A stretch of DNA of 64,000 bases from Chelydra serpentina (taxonomy: Eukaryota > Chordata > Testudines > Chelydridae). A model generated the notes under the pieces. That model saw only the letters and a list, made by a program, of their open reading frames with translations, did no database searches and was not told where the DNA came from. The DNA lies in contig JBAIAC010000068.1 of assembly GCA_037349315.1 (NCBI GenBank), positions 19,249,001-19,313,000 on the forward strand, read 5' to 3'. The position numbers and the translations under genes were made by a program. How positions within the stretch are numbered: position 1 is the first letter of the stretch; every line of letters starts with the position of its first letter. Positions 11,417 through 23,740 of this stretch are shown here, in pieces.

Positions 11417-13403
11417 ATGATCACTAGAAACAAACAGTCTGGATGGTAGTCCATCCTCTTAGGGAAAGAAAGAGAGGCAGGTTTACGATGAAAACCAATG
11501 GAGAAGAGCTCTGTTTCTTGGTATATATCATAGCTGCAGGGGAAAAAAGACCCAAGCTTCGTTGTGGCATATGTGACTGACAGCCTTGTCTTGTCCTCTG
11601 CCTCACACAGCAAACAAACTGACATCCAGTCGTTGAGCAGGTCTTCAGTCAAGAAAGAGCAGATGTCAGGTCTGAAATTAAGGGAACTGCTTGCATCCCA
11701 GATGAGTATGTGGCATCTGCTCCAAGCACAGAAGCCTGAGAGAACAGTAACAACAAAATTAAAGCCAAGGAATATTTCCTTCTCCTTCCATCTACCCCAG
11801 CTTACGCTTATACAAACCCACACATACATACAACACCAGACTTGCATCTCAGCAGGGATTCTCCCCAAATAGCCAGCTGTTTGGGATAAATTGATTGTAA
11901 TGTGAACCATGGAAATAAACAGAGCAAATTGGATTGGACGTGTCTGTGAAAGGATTGGACATGTAGGTGAGAAACAAGAACACCCAGAGCCACAATAGCA
12001 AGCAAAATAAAAACCAATGAGAACCTTGGAAGGGATAAACCCTCCTGCTTCAGGGCATAAGTTAATCAATAATTATTAGGGGTTAAGATGGAACTTTCCC
12101 TGGAGACAAGTTATCCCACAACTTCCTGCTATAGGATTTCTTTCACCATCATTTAACGCATCTGGTGCTGGCCATTCTCAGAGGCAGGATTCTGGCATAG
12201 GTGGTCTATTAATCTGATTTTATATCATAATTCCTATGTTTCTATCCCTAAGAAAGCTCTGCCTTGTGAGATTCCCCCATTAAGATGGTGGAAATTTCAT
12301 CTGTTCACAAGATTTCAGCTTCCTCCTATTTGGGGTCAAAAGCTCATGAGAACATGAGCTCATGAGATTTTCAGCATCATCTTATGTAAACCTAAATCAA
12401 AGCCCAATTCTCAGCCCAAACCCCAAATGTTAGTCTCAGCCAGTTTCATAGAACCTGATCCAAACAGTGTTTCCTGAGCCTATCTCTAAGAGCTGTAAAT
12501 ATGAGTAGAATGATTACCTTAGAACAATGGCATTTAAAGAAAAAATATTTAATATACATAGCAAGATGAAGCATTGCCCCTCTAGCCAGTCACTTGGCAT
12601 AAGAACATCAACAGAGAAAATATTTTACATTTTAACCCTTCTGCCAGGTGGAGCCAGCAGCAGCCAGGGCCGGGTTCAGTATCTAGGGGTTCCTTTTCAA
12701 CAATACAACACAAAATCGTCTCGAGCCCCCACCCAGTGACCTGGGACAATTACACACCACCCCTGGGCATCTCTGAGGGACAATACTTCCCCCCCTTGCA
12801 AGCACAGAGTCTGAGTGTAGCAAAAAACTTTTAATAAAAGGAGGGAAACACCACAACTAGGGTTCATAAACATAAACCATGAGCAAAAGATACCTCCTCC
12901 CCCAGGTAAGTTGGGCAGTGTCCTTTTTCTCCTCAGGTTCTTAAGTCCAGCAACCCAAAAGTCCCTTTAACGTGCCCATCTCTTCTCTTCACCCCACTCA
13001 CAGTTGCTGTCCTGTCCAGTGCAGCCCCAGAGTTCAGAGGTTCATACGCAGAGTTCACCTCCCACCCTGGGTGGAAGGGGAGGTAAGGAGGCATCTCACC
13101 CCCTCCGCTGCTTGGGCACTCGCTCGTCACCCCACTGGCCGCTTGCCGTGTCTTTCTGTGGAGCCCTGATGGCCGCTTGCCACGCCTCTCCACCAGACAA
13201 GATGTCTTCAGAGCCCATCACTTAACACGGCTCTCACTGATTTCATCTTCTAGTAGAGGAACCTCAATGCTGCTGCCCACTGGGCAGTCTCTTGCAATAG
13301 AGACACTGTCCCAAAGTAGGTCTAATATTTAGACCTAGGTATCAGTGATTTCAGCTCTGCAGCAAGAAACAAGACTCTCAATTGAGTCTAAATTAGCTTT
13401 TTT
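11417..13403. other. No gene seen; unclassified GC-richer block at about 12640-13330
   Basis: 11417-12640 looks unique. From about 12640 to 13330 the sequence is more GC-rich and has the look of an old interspersed element (a 'ttttaataaaagg' tract at 12830-12845), but I could not find paired ends. The long minus-strand frame 11107-12069 covers part of this stretch and is treated as chance (see rejected items). Confidence 0.4.
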
Positions 13404-13415
13404 ATTATACCATGA

Positions 13416-14113
13416 GAAAACCAAGCTGATGACAAACAAATGTGTTGGGATCAGCTCACATATCGCTGTAAGTGGACAAGAGCTGGAGACAGTTAAAGAG
13501 TTCAAGTATTTGGGGGCAATCATCATTGATGAAGGATCCAAGGCAAAAATTTGGGCAAAAACTGCGTAAACAACACCGGCAGTGGCAAAGCTAAAGCCAA
13601 TTTGGAGGAATAAGAACATCTCCCTGGAATCCAAACTGAAACTACTGCACGCATTGGTCATTTCCATTTTTCTGTATGTGTGCGAAACATGGACCCTTTC
13701 GGCAGAACTTGAACGGAAAATACAGGTAGTAGAGATGAGATACTTCCGTAAAATCCTGGGCATCTCCTACTTCAACCACGTCACTAATGAAGAGGTCCAC
13801 AACATCATCACCCAATGCACTGGGTCATACGAAGACCTCCTGACGACCATGAAAAAGCACAAGCTGAAGTGGTATGGCCATGTAACAAGATCATCTGGCC
13901 TATCCAAGATCATTCTCCAAGAGACAGTATAAGGGAAGAGAAGAAGAGGTAGACAGAAGAAGAGATGAATTGACAACATAAAAGAGTGGACAAGAATGGA
14001 CTTTGCAGAGACTCAAGCACTGACACACAATCATCAGGGGTAGAGACAACTGGTTGATCATCAATGATGGTGCCCCAATGACCAATGCAGTTATGGGAAT
14101 GATGATGATAATG
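13416..14113 (+). mobile_element. RTE-clade LINE, 5'-truncated 3' end
   Basis: Translation gives EKTKLMTNKCVG, then FKYLGAIIIDEGSKAKIW, LKPIWRNKNISLESKLKLL, ISIFLYVCETWTLSAELE, MRYFRKILGISYFNHVTNEE and LKWYGHVTRSSGLSKIILQ. This is the C-terminal part of RTE-type ORF2 after the palm domain. A stop near 13567 and later stops inactivate it. The element ends in a GATGATGATAATGAT tail, as RTE elements do, and is flanked by an exact 12-bp duplication ATTATACCATGA (13404-13415 and 14114-14125). Confidence 0.9.
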
Positions 14114-14125
14114 ATTATACCATGA

Positions 14126-15165
14126 AGAGCCAAAGGATCCTTAAACAGGGCCCATGCCACCAAGTACAGGTACCTGTCCCCACCATCTCTCAACTCATTG
14201 GGCTTTCGAACCCATGTCCCCTGCCTAGCAATTGCCGTTCAGTTGAGGGCAAGTCCCTCCATCGGGGTATGCCAGATACAGTTCTGCTGCCCTCGATTCA
14301 CACAATAAGGATAACAACCTTTTATTACTCCTGCCCCAAAAATAAGGAGACTGGGGATCCAACACCAGCCACAAGTGATCATTTGGGCAAGCGATCCCAT
14401 CATGCTGAGCACCTAGGCAGGGTGGGTGTGTGTCCGTGCAAACAAGATCAGCTCCTGCAGTCCTTTTCCACAGCTCACCACTAGATGTCAGTGGAGAGCT
14501 CATTCAGACTCTGCTTACACATTCAGAAGAGATCTCACAACTGTGATCAATGGTAATAAAGAAAATACAAAATGTCAATACAGTGAATAAAATGTTCCTT
14601 AGATTATTCAGAGTTCTGTGATTGAGTTTTTTTATTTTATAAACAGTACCTTCAGCAGAATGGTACACTCCATGCAGGAAATCTAAGGAAAAGAACATTC
14701 TGATGTTACTAATACCTTTGGAGAGTAAGCAGGATCAGCATAGTTTTATATTCTATATTCAAACACTATCAAAGTTCTTGGTTAAAAAGAAAAAGCCGTA
14801 GATGTAATTCTTTATCTTATTTGGAAGTGGTTGTTGGGTTTTGTTTACTTAGAAAGGAAGTACCAAGTCAACCTGAAAAAGGGGATTTAAAGACTTTCTT
14901 AATAGCCGAAGATAGAAAAAGCCTGTGAGACAGAGCTGGGAACAGACTTTGCAATCCTTAATCCCATGCTGTAAGCACCAGACAAGCTGACAGCTTTGTA
15001 CAGTCTATCCAACATTCAGAGAATGGTAGAAAGGTTACAGAGGGAAATGAATGTCCCAACTTGTTTGATAACATGCACTGCTCTTCACTTTCCAAACTTT
15101 GTTTTGGAAAGCACTGATGAATCCACCAAAATGACTGGAAATAGATGGACAGCAGCATGGGGTGT
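14126..15165. other. No gene seen; possible unclassified repeat at 14130-14510
   Basis: The first 380 bp have the texture of an old interspersed repeat; the remainder looks unique and AT-rich. No protein similarity recognised. Confidence 0.4.
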
Positions 15166-15169
15166 AGTC

Positions 15170-15345
15170 ATTAGAATGTTGGCCTGGAAGTCACCTAAGT
15201 TGTGAATGTGTATTTTTCTGTAACCTGTACAAATCACTTTAACTAGTCTGTGCCTCAATTTACTCATCCATAAAATGAATATACTCATCCATCTATTGGA
15301 AGTGCATGGGGATCTTTGGATAAAGGTTCCCAAGGAGTGCAAAGG
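15170..15345 (+). repeat. MIR-like SINE fragment
   Basis: Pattern 'gtctgtgcctcaatttactc' then 'atccataaaatgaatata' follows the MIR/CORE-SINE layout. The head 'gtagtcattagaatgttggcc' is a degraded tRNA-like A-box region. Confidence 0.55.
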
Positions 15346-15707
15346 AATATTGCTACTAGTACTTCAAGACTTGGGACAGATCTTCAACTAGTATAAAACC
15401 TTGAAGCTCCATTGAAGTCAGTGGTGCTGTGTTAATTTACACCATTTTAGGACATGATTTGTAATATTTGGAGGATTGAGTTCACATTTCCTACACTAAT
15501 GAATCAATATTTGCACTGATTTCTAACAATGTTTTATAGAAATTATTATAATGAACACATGGAAAAGAGCTACATTCTGCTCTCATTTCCACAGATATAG
15601 ATCTGGAATAACACCATTAGCTTCAGTAGCATTACACTTGTTTTACTCAAGTGTATCTGACAGCTGAGTTTGGCCCTATAGCTTCTGTCTCTAAATTGCA
15701 TCAGTAA

Positions 15708-16001
15708 GGGAAGGTCTACACTACCCGCCGAATAGGTGGGTAGCGATCGATCTTTTGGGGATTGATTTTTTGAGTCTAGTGTAGACGTGATAAATCGATC
15801 CCCGATCGCTCTGCTGTCAACTCCAGTAATCCACCCTGGTGAGAGGTGGAAGCGGAGTCGATGGGGGAGTGGCAGCAGTCAACACTGCGGCGTCCTCATG
15901 ACGCGGTAACTCAATCGAGGTACATCTACTTCAGCTACGTTATTCACATAGCTGAAGTTGGGTACCTTACATCGACTCCCGCCCCTAGTGTAGACCAGGC
16001 C
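15708..16001. mobile_element. Harbinger-type miniature element, copy 1 (294 bp)
   Basis: Termini GGGAAGGTCTACACTA and the inverted partner TAGTGTAGACCAGGCC are flanked by the 3-bp duplication TAA (15705-15707, 16002-16004), matching the TWA target of PIF/Harbinger. Internally it has two palindromes shared with the copies at 47276 and 50047: ACTTCAGCTACGT...AGCTGAAGT at 15928-15958, and a TTGA/GATAAATCGA-centred one at about 15761-15800. No transposase. Confidence 0.85.
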
Positions 16002-16004
16002 TAA

Positions 16005-17160
16005 GACACTGAATCCCATAGTCAGGAAGCCGGTAATTCATAACGAACAGTTAGGTAGATGAAGCTAGAGGTACTGGCTGAAATTACATGAAAATAACAC
16101 ATTTTATCATCACCTACCCAGGAATCCCTCTATGAATTTTAAATTAAATACATCAAATTTTACTACTTTATTAGCAAATCCTGTGGCCCTGAGGGCTGTG
16201 CTCATGTGACTGTTGGCCACAGCACTAGGTTCTTTGTTAACATGCATTTTCTAATCTAGACTGAGAGATTTCACACTCATGGTTTAAATATATCTTGTTG
16301 ATTCCATACAGTAGTGTGTGTAATAGATTGAATATTAATGTTGTTCTTTATGGTTACCCACAGAAGAAATGGCTCCAGACACCTGTCTCATTTTCTCCAG
16401 ATACATCTGGGAAATAATATGATTTGTGGAGGTATATTCAGTAGATGATCGGCTACTTGTTAAAAAGATGTCTTAACTTCTGCATAGCAACATGAATCAA
16501 GTGGGTATTGTCTATACTGTTATGTGATCATGCAGCAAAGATCAACCGTACACTTTGTCGATAACCATAATCTAAAATAAAGTTATGTAGCGCAAAGCAC
16601 AAAAGTGATATATCCATGAATGAATATATGTAGGTATGTGTCTCCTGTGTTATAAGCTAAGAGCAACTGAGACTGAAAGGACTGCTCAGCCCTGCACATA
16701 GGCGAACTCAAATCAAATGGGAGATGATCAAATAGGCCATTTCCTCAAAAGAAAAGGAGATCTGTTTAATAGCTACATACTAATACACCCTGCAAATGGA
16801 TTTAAAATATTTCTGACCTTTCTGATGCTTTACCCTTTTAGAGGTGAGAGTGGTGACATTCATGAGATAAAACACAAAGCCTTATGATGAACTGCAGAGC
16901 TACATGAAACTGTATGGATCACACACCTTTGCCTGCCTCACATGTTGTCTTTCCACTAATTCATTTGTACCAGAACAACTTTAACGTTCCTTTAAACTTT
17001 CAAACAGCGCTTTTTAATATAACAACCTGCCACAAGTATGCTCTTGTTTACCCCAAGTATTACACTTTGTTAAACTACAAAGTGGACAATATTCAGTCCT
17101 GGACCAGTGACTGCTTTCCGCTTTGATATTACATGAACAATCAGGGCTAAAAATTGATGT
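16005..17160. other. No gene seen
   Basis: AT-rich, unique-looking sequence between two miniature elements. No coding frame of note. Confidence 0.6.
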
Positions 17161-17168
17161 TTTAAGAG

Positions 17169-17295
17169 TAGGGTGACCAGATGTCCCGATTATTTCATAG
17201 GGACAGTCCCGATTTTTGGGTCTTTTTCTTATATAGGCTCCTATTGCCCCCCCTCCCCATCCTGATTTTTTCACACTTGCTGTCTGGTCACCCTA
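17169..17295. mobile_element. hAT-type miniature element (127 bp)
   Basis: Termini TAGGGTGACCAGA and TCTGGTCACCCTA are inverted partners. The flanking 8-bp duplication TTTAAGAG is exact (17161-17168, 17296-17303). No coding capacity. Confidence 0.9.
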
Positions 17296-17303
17296 TTTAA
17301 GAG

Positions 17304-18354
17304 TATAATAATTGAGTGAATAATTGTGAATGACATATTCTGGTAACCCTAGTCTTTTTTCTGTGAGCAGAGTGTCTGTGAGCAGACTATGATCTCCCCG
17401 AATGTATTCGTTGCTTGAAATTTCACACTAGTTTTGAAAACAAAAAAAAGTAATAATAATACTCTGTGTTAATCATAAACATTTCTCTGCAAGTATTTGC
17501 TATTCAAGCTGCCTTGCTTTGTTCTGGTTGGTGAAATAAATTACAGTGTATTTAATTAAATAAACAGTGTATTTTCTGGTTTGTGATTGGATAAGTGTAG
17601 GCTAAATGAGTAATGACTATCTGCCTGTGCAAATTCACAATTTGATTCCATGAACATTGGAATATACAGTCTTCTCCAATTGCTCATTAGCTTCTTCTTT
17701 TTTAGTTTTAGCCAAAGATTCAGCTGTTTAAAACAGGGTTTTTCTCATATTGCAAAAGTGCACAACATTTTTTTAGTAAACAGAAAGTGGTCACTGCATC
17801 AAACCACCACCCTTCTTGCATGTCATCTGTCTTCCATTCAACAACTGTGTCAACTTCAAGAGGAAATTTCCTTTGGCTTTTTCCACTGTTGTTTTCTCTC
17901 TACATTATACATTCCTTGACATTTTTTACATTTAAAACAATTTTCATGTGTTTATCCATCAGGAAATAAAAGAACAGAAGTAGCAAACTATGTGATCATA
18001 AGCTGGCTTCTTATTGAGCATAGTACCTGGCACTTTGCTGATATAGTCCAGCATGCCACTAGCAAATTGATTGAAAATGAAGTGACATGACGCAGAATAA
18101 TAACATGGAAATTTCAAAGGGGGCTGTAGGGTGACCATGGATGTGGCCCATTGACTTTAGAAACAGGGTATTATCTGGTGCAAAATATGACCCTTAGGCT
18201 GGCCCCTAACCCTTAACATAGCATTCATAAAGTGCTAACGCAGATCTTTTTGGTGTTGTTAGTGATATTCGATTGTATCAGTTTGGAGCCTGTTGGGTTT
18301 ATTTGATTTGAAGGAAGAAATCATTCTTTACATTACTGTAACATTAAGTTACAG
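17304..18354. other. No gene seen
   Basis: AT-rich, unique-looking sequence. A fragment at 18126-18150 ('gtagggtgaccatgg') resembles the hAT end at 17169 but lacks a partner. Confidence 0.55.
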
Positions 18355-18783
18355 TTTGCAGGTTATACCAAAGTGAAGGATGCTGCAAACACATGAGAAG
18401 GCAGAAAATCTCAGCGAGACTGCTGATGAAATAAGCAGAAATTCATAAAATGAGGGTTAACAAATGCAGGCTAGTACATTTGGGCAAGAGTAGTCTCAAA
18501 GCAGGAGGGAGGTGATTAGAGAGCTGTAATGATGAGAAACCTGGAAGTGAGAGTGAATAACGAATGAAATAGGCTGTTGTGTTCTGTGGTGGCTAAAAAG
18601 GGCAGCACAATATTTGGCTTTTTCTGGAGTGAGCCATCACATCAAGGACTAACGAAGGAGGTAATATCACTGTATACAGCATGGGAGTGGCTACTGCTAG
18701 ATGACAACATGCAGTTTGGGCCACCTCCGATTGTAAATGACAAAACTTGTAAAGAGGATCCAGGGAAGGACAACAAAGGGTGG
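18355..18783 (+). mobile_element. Old CR1-like LINE fragment
   Basis: Diverged text such as 'gcaggttataccaaagtg' (the position of the FADDT region), 'tgcaggctagtacatttggg' and 'gatccagggaaggacaacaaa' is collinear with CR1 ORF2 between the catalytic box and the C-terminal region. It is highly decayed. Confidence 0.55.
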
Positions 18784-18985
18784 TTACTGCACTGCAAGCT
18801 GGTTATGAATCTACAGCTCACCAGCTTCCCATGCAGAAACATCCTGTGTGGACACTGCTACAGCACTGTGAAAGTCCCAGAGTGTGTCTTGTAGCAATAT
18901 TGTCCACACGGGATGTTACTGCACAGCAATCTAGTGAGCTGTAGCTTCCCACCCTGGTGTGCCATGCAGTAACATCCCATGTAGA
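18784..18985. repeat. Inverted repeat, arms about 75-80 bp
   Basis: The left arm (about 18786-18862) and the reverse complement of the right arm (about 18898-18978) share the ordered blocks 'ttactgca', 'ctacagctca', 'cagtaacatcc'-like and 'gtgtggaca'. The arrangement is that of a foldback miniature DNA element. I found no certain target duplication. Confidence 0.55.
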
Positions 18986-20685
18986 CAAGGATGGCTTGTG
19001 AAATGATATTTTATGGTTTTTATGAAAAATGTCATGCTGAGTCACCCCTGTGGGTTAATATTGATGGTGTGGAGACTTTAAGATAGGGCTGCAAAATGTT
19101 TCTAATTCCTTCTACTGGAAGCTGAAATTTCTCTCCTGATGTAAAGGAGCAGTGTGCTGATTGTAATACTCACTTATAGAATCACAGGGGTTTATTGGAA
19201 CACTGTAAGTACCAACTCCAGCACACAGGCAGTTCTGAACTTTCTGTTAAGCGCCCCAGACCAGATACAATAACAGAATTACACAGAAGACAACAACGTC
19301 ACACTAAGATAAGCACCATCAATTGGAGGAGGTGCTGTCTGCACTGATCACTACATGATCACTTAAAATATCACAAATTAACTATTAACTATTCATTATT
19401 AATATTAACTATGAATTATTAGTCCCTTTGCCATCATTCTCCTCTCCTTAAAGAACAAGTAGTAATTTCTTAAAGCCTGGAAATGATTGGACTGATACTA
19501 AGCTCATTATGAAAAGTATGATTCTACATGTTTTCAAGTCTCTTGCTCAGGGTTCTAGTCAGATAGTCCCTGTTCATTCTCTGCCCAGGCCTTCAATTCA
19601 TAAATTCGTTCATTTTCTGACAAAGCACAATTCATTTATAAACCAATATGCTATTGTGACCAATTACTTGATTTTAAGGCACTTGAGTTTGTATTTTCTC
19701 TCTAGCTAAATGTTTGGGAAGATACTAGCTACTTTGGCAAACCCCAGACCATTAACACCAGTAATGTTTCCCCATGTGATCTCAGTACAATAACCACACC
19801 TACTACTCCGTCTTTTTCTCCTTGTCTGTGTCATTGACAAACAAGTTTTCTAAACAGGAGATAGACAGGATTTAGGGTAAGGTAAGAGTTATGAAAATTC
19901 TGGCAAAGAGCAGCTCTGACCCAAAGAAAATGAAAAGGGAGCAAATATTTTTAGATCTTTCATGGTTGGTTTCACTGTGGATTTTTCTCCATTCTGACCA
20001 CTGACCTGACTCTGAAGGTTGGCAGTTGTATGAAGTAGGCTGTTGACTAAAATCCCCAAGAGCAGAAAAATCAGCTTTCACTTCATTTCAAAGCAAGTTT
20101 TGAATGTGAACCAGATCTGTGCAGCGTCTATTTTAATCTTCATTTTTCTATAACTGTTTAAAGATGGACCAAAGAGAAAGGGAGCTGGGCCATGGTGAAA
20201 GTTCCAGAAGTTAGTGCATCTGCCCACTGCAGGTGAGTCTGACATCAGGATGTTGCCACTTTCACCTTGTCAATGGCAGGCAGAGACTGGAGCCTTGTCC
20301 TGACATTTTCACCACTTCTGCTGTACATCTGAAAGCATTTCTTAGCAGTGGGAATACCTGGCCATGGAATAACCTCCAAGGGAAGGGGTGAAATCTCCAG
20401 AGCTTCTTGACTGGACAAATAAATGGAGACTCTACTGTAGAAAATAATCGTATCCTGGCAATGGAGATGGGCAAGTTGACCCAACAGGTATTTACCACTC
20501 TCATTTCTATTATTCTGTGCAGTTCCTCACTGTTTGTTCCTTTTCCTAATAATATCTCTAACTCCGGAACAAGCAGCAACAACCCTCTGACACAGGATGA
20601 GATGATGTTATAGAGTCCTTTCTTTTCTCCCTTGAGAATTGCCTCTTTGGTGGGATGATGTACACACACTTATGCCAAGATTTGG
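18986..20685. other. No gene seen
   Basis: Unique-looking sequence. Short open frames on both strands lack protein similarity. Confidence 0.55.
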
Positions 20686-20689
20686 AAGA

Positions 20690-20815
20690 ATTTGCCAAAT
20701 TCAAGGCAAGGGCTATCTCTCTTCTACATGTTTGACAGCACCTAGCACAGCGGGGTTCTGATCTGTGACTGGGGACTCTTTGTGCTACCTCAGTACAAAT
20801 AATAAATCACAATAA
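20690..20815 (+). repeat. SINE/LINE tail fragment (common sauropsid type)
   Basis: The tract 'acagcacctagcacagcggg' followed by 'ttctgatctgtgactggg' and 'cagtacaaataataaatc' is the 3' part of a common sauropsid interspersed repeat that ends in (AATA)n. Confidence 0.6.
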
Positions 20816-20859
20816 CCTAGAAAAACAGTATCCATTGGGGCTACATCAATACCCCATCC

Positions 20860-21510
20860 CAGATCTGAATGTTTGCACCTCATGTTCATGCATGTTTGGA
20901 CCAATCGCAAAGTGCCTTCATATCATTGCTCGCTGTGGGCATCAGACCCATGTGATGTTGAGGAGGAGGAATATATGCCAAGCAGGTAGATACAAGCTTG
21001 ACTTTTTCTATGTCCCCTGAAGATTCAGTCTCTAAAATCTTCCTGCTGGATGGCTGTCTGGTACGAGGATCTTTTGGAGTGGATGGCTGAGGGACTGGAT
21101 TTGGAAATGGCATCGTTCTTTCAACAAGATCCTTATGTTCTTCATAAACAAAGCATACATCCTTGTTCCATCAGTACATCCTAATTTTTTGAACAATGTC
21201 AGCCTCCTAAGAACTACTTTTGGGACACCTGCAATGTGCCAGATCCCATCTTCTTAACCTCTTCACTATTTCTAGCACCATTGAACATAAACTCCTGCTT
21301 TACATCTTGTTCTCCTTTTGGCTTTTCTGACAGGTTTCATTTGACAGTCCAGCTTTTAATCGGGGATCGTCTGACTCATTTGAATGCATAACATGGGATA
21401 CTTTCAGTAAAGATGTTGCAGGGCAAGTTCTATTATATTTCTAATTGGTATTGGTAACAGAGTTTCTCTTTCCAACAACTTTAAAGGATTGGGTTTCATC
21501 GTGCATTCAG
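20860..21510 (-). pseudogene. Decayed coding-like sequence, unrecognised
   Basis: The minus strand shows a coding-like run in several frames: VCFVYEEHKDLVERTMPF then PNPVPQPSTPKDPRTRQP at about 21150-21040, followed by ILETESSGDIEKVKLVST. Upstream in other frames lie HSNESDDPRLKAGLSNET and DETQSFKVVGKRNSV. The composition (charged, Ser/Pro-rich, few hydrophobic runs) is unlike random translation, but stops and frameshifts break it. I do not recognise the protein. It could be a decayed exon, a retrocopy, or part of an unfamiliar retroelement Gag. Confidence 0.3.
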
Positions 21511-22149
21511 ATGAGAATATCTGTGTCAAACCAGGTCATCAATATAACAGCTTCCTGTTTGATAAGTATTCTATCTTACAATATTGAAGATAATTTTGAA
21601 AATATTGGGCTGAATTTTCCTCCTACTGTACATCTGTAGCTATTTCACTTAAATTAAAATAATTAATCAAAATTTTACACAGGAGTAACAGAGTAGATTT
21701 GACCCTCTTCAGTGTATTGACTTCTCTTCATAGTTAAATGTGATTAGAATATCTCATATGTTCCATTACCATTTTCTTCTAGAAGCTGGTTATTCATTCT
21801 TCTTGGTGCTCTGAATTGCACCTCTTATCTTAAAGTACTGTAGCACTCTTTTCATCATTCAACACAAGATCTTTTATGAACAGCACAGTGCTATGTGAGT
21901 GCTAGCAGGGCTTTCCTATTGTTCTCCAGGCTTTCAATATATTTTTTTAAAAGGGAGGTAGCAACTTTCAACTCACTAACATTCAGAAACTTACTGTATT
22001 GTGGTTTTCAATAGACTTCTGTCGTGAGTAGCGGCACTGGAAGTTGAAGTGCCGCATCTTTAAAACAGGGTCAATAAATAAACAGTGATGTATTAAAGGG
22101 ATAACAGGAAAGGCACATAATTTCACAAGGCAATGAACTAATCTGATGT

Positions 22150-23740
22150 TTTTTACGAGAGTACAAGTTGGCTCGATAAAGATAATGTTGACATAACATA
22201 CTTTGAGTTTTGTAAGGTGTTTGACTTGGTACCTTCCTCATGACATTTGATTAAAAAACCCTAGAATGATATAAAATTAATATGGCACATGTTAAATGAA
22301 TTAAAAACTGGCTAACTGAGAGGCCTCAAAATTGAATTGCAGGGATCAGTTCTTGGCCTTATGCTAGTTACCACTTTTATCAGTGATGTGGAAGAAAGCA
22401 TAGATCATCACTGATAAAGTTTGCAGTTGACACAAAAATTGGAGGAGTGGTAAATAATGAAGAGGACGGGTCACTGATACAGATCAATCTGGATTGCTTG
22501 GTAAATTAGGTGCAGTTTAATATGGCTAAATGCAAACGTATACATCTAAGAACAAAGGCTGCAGGCCATACTTACCGGATGGGAAACTCTATATTGAGAT
22601 ACAGTGACGCTGAAAAAGATTTGGGGGGAGTAGCGATTAATCAGTCGAACATGAGCTGCCTGTCAAGAATCAGGACCTGCGGCAGAGTCAGTCTCTGGGC
22701 ACCCTAACGAGCACAGATGACCTGTTGTAGGCTGCCTAACTGGCTACACCACCTAATTGGTGGGAACAGTCAGCAGACCAGCTCTTTTACCCAGCAGCAG
22801 GAGTTCAGTGGCTGCTCAAAGCATTTGCTCACAGCTGCAATACATTCCGTGTGTTTGTGCAGAGCCTTGGCCCCCGCCTTGTTCCAATGCTGGTCCTGAC
22901 TGTCTCCTGCCTTAGACCCAGCCTTGCCTCACCCCAGGTAACCCAGTTCTGATCCTTGGCTCTTATTTCTAATCTCTGACTTGAGCTCTGACCCTTAGCT
23001 CTGGCATCTGTCTCTGGCTGTCAGCTCCTAATCCTGGCTACCAACTCTTACTCTAGCCATTGGCCCTGACTCCTGCTCCAACCACTAGGCATGATCGCAC
23101 ATGCCCCAGTCACTGACAGTGACATTGTGGACAAAAGCGCTAATGCAAGCCTAGGATGCATAAATAGGGCAATTGTGAGTAGGAGCACAGAGGATATTTT
23201 GCCTCTATATTTGGCACTGGTGCGACCCCTGCTGAAGTATTATGTCCAGTCCTGGTGCCCACAATTCAAGAAGGATGTTGATACATCAGAAAGGGTTCAG
23301 AGACTGAGCCATGAGAATGATTAAAGATTAGAAAACGTGATACTGATAGACTCAAAGACCTCAATCTATTTAGCTTAACAAAGAGAATGTGAAGGGGTAA
23401 CTTGATTACAATCTATAAGTGCCTACATGGGAAACTAATATTTAGTAATGAGCTCTTCACTCTCACAGAGAAAGGTAGAACATGATCCAATGGCTGGAAG
23501 TTAGAGCTAGACAAATTCACACTATAAATAAGAAGTAATTTATTAACAGTGAGAGTAATTAACCATTGGAACAATTAACCAAGTGCTATGGTGGATTCTC
23601 CATCACTGGCCATTTTAAAACCAAGACTGGATTTAAGATCTGCTCTAGGAGTTATTTTGGGGAAGTTCCATGGCCTGTGTCATTCAGGAAGTCAGACTAG
23701 ATGATCACAATGGTCCCTTCTGGACTGGAATCTATGAAAA
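22150..23740 (+). mobile_element. CR1 LINE 3' half, old subfamily, split by a solo LTR
   Basis: Outside 22661-23112 the plus strand follows CR1 ORF2 from the YLDFxKAFD-like region ('actttgagttttgtaaggtg') through 'gataaagtttgcagttgac' and the region with NRAIVSRSTEDILPLYLALVRPLLKYYVQSW at about 23159-23260. It ends with the CR1 end 'actggaatctatgaa' near 23740. Frames are broken throughout. Confidence 0.8.
22661..23112 (+). mobile_element. Solo LTR-like insertion (452 bp) inside CR1
   Basis: The inserted block begins TGTCAAGAATCAGG and ends CCCCAGTCA (TG...CA). It is flanked by ctgcc (22656-22660) and ctgac (23113-23117), a plausible 5-bp duplication with one change. The right half is an imperfect array of roughly 25-bp 'ctgac...ttggctctg' units. 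The CR1 text resumes directly on both sides, so the insert is well bounded. Strand is inferred only from TG...CA and is uncertain. Confidence 0.65.

Noticed and set aside
11107..12069. Longest open frame of the window, 320 codons on the minus strand
   Set aside because: No recognisable domain, cysteine- and isoleucine-rich composition typical of translated AT-rich DNA, and it runs through an old SINE/LINE-tail-like fragment at 11200-11416. Most likely chance, although one frame of this length is mildly unusual; BLASTP and codon-position analysis would decide.
13335..13763. 142-codon minus-strand frame
   Set aside because: Antisense shadow of the RTE reverse transcriptase C-terminal region on the plus strand.
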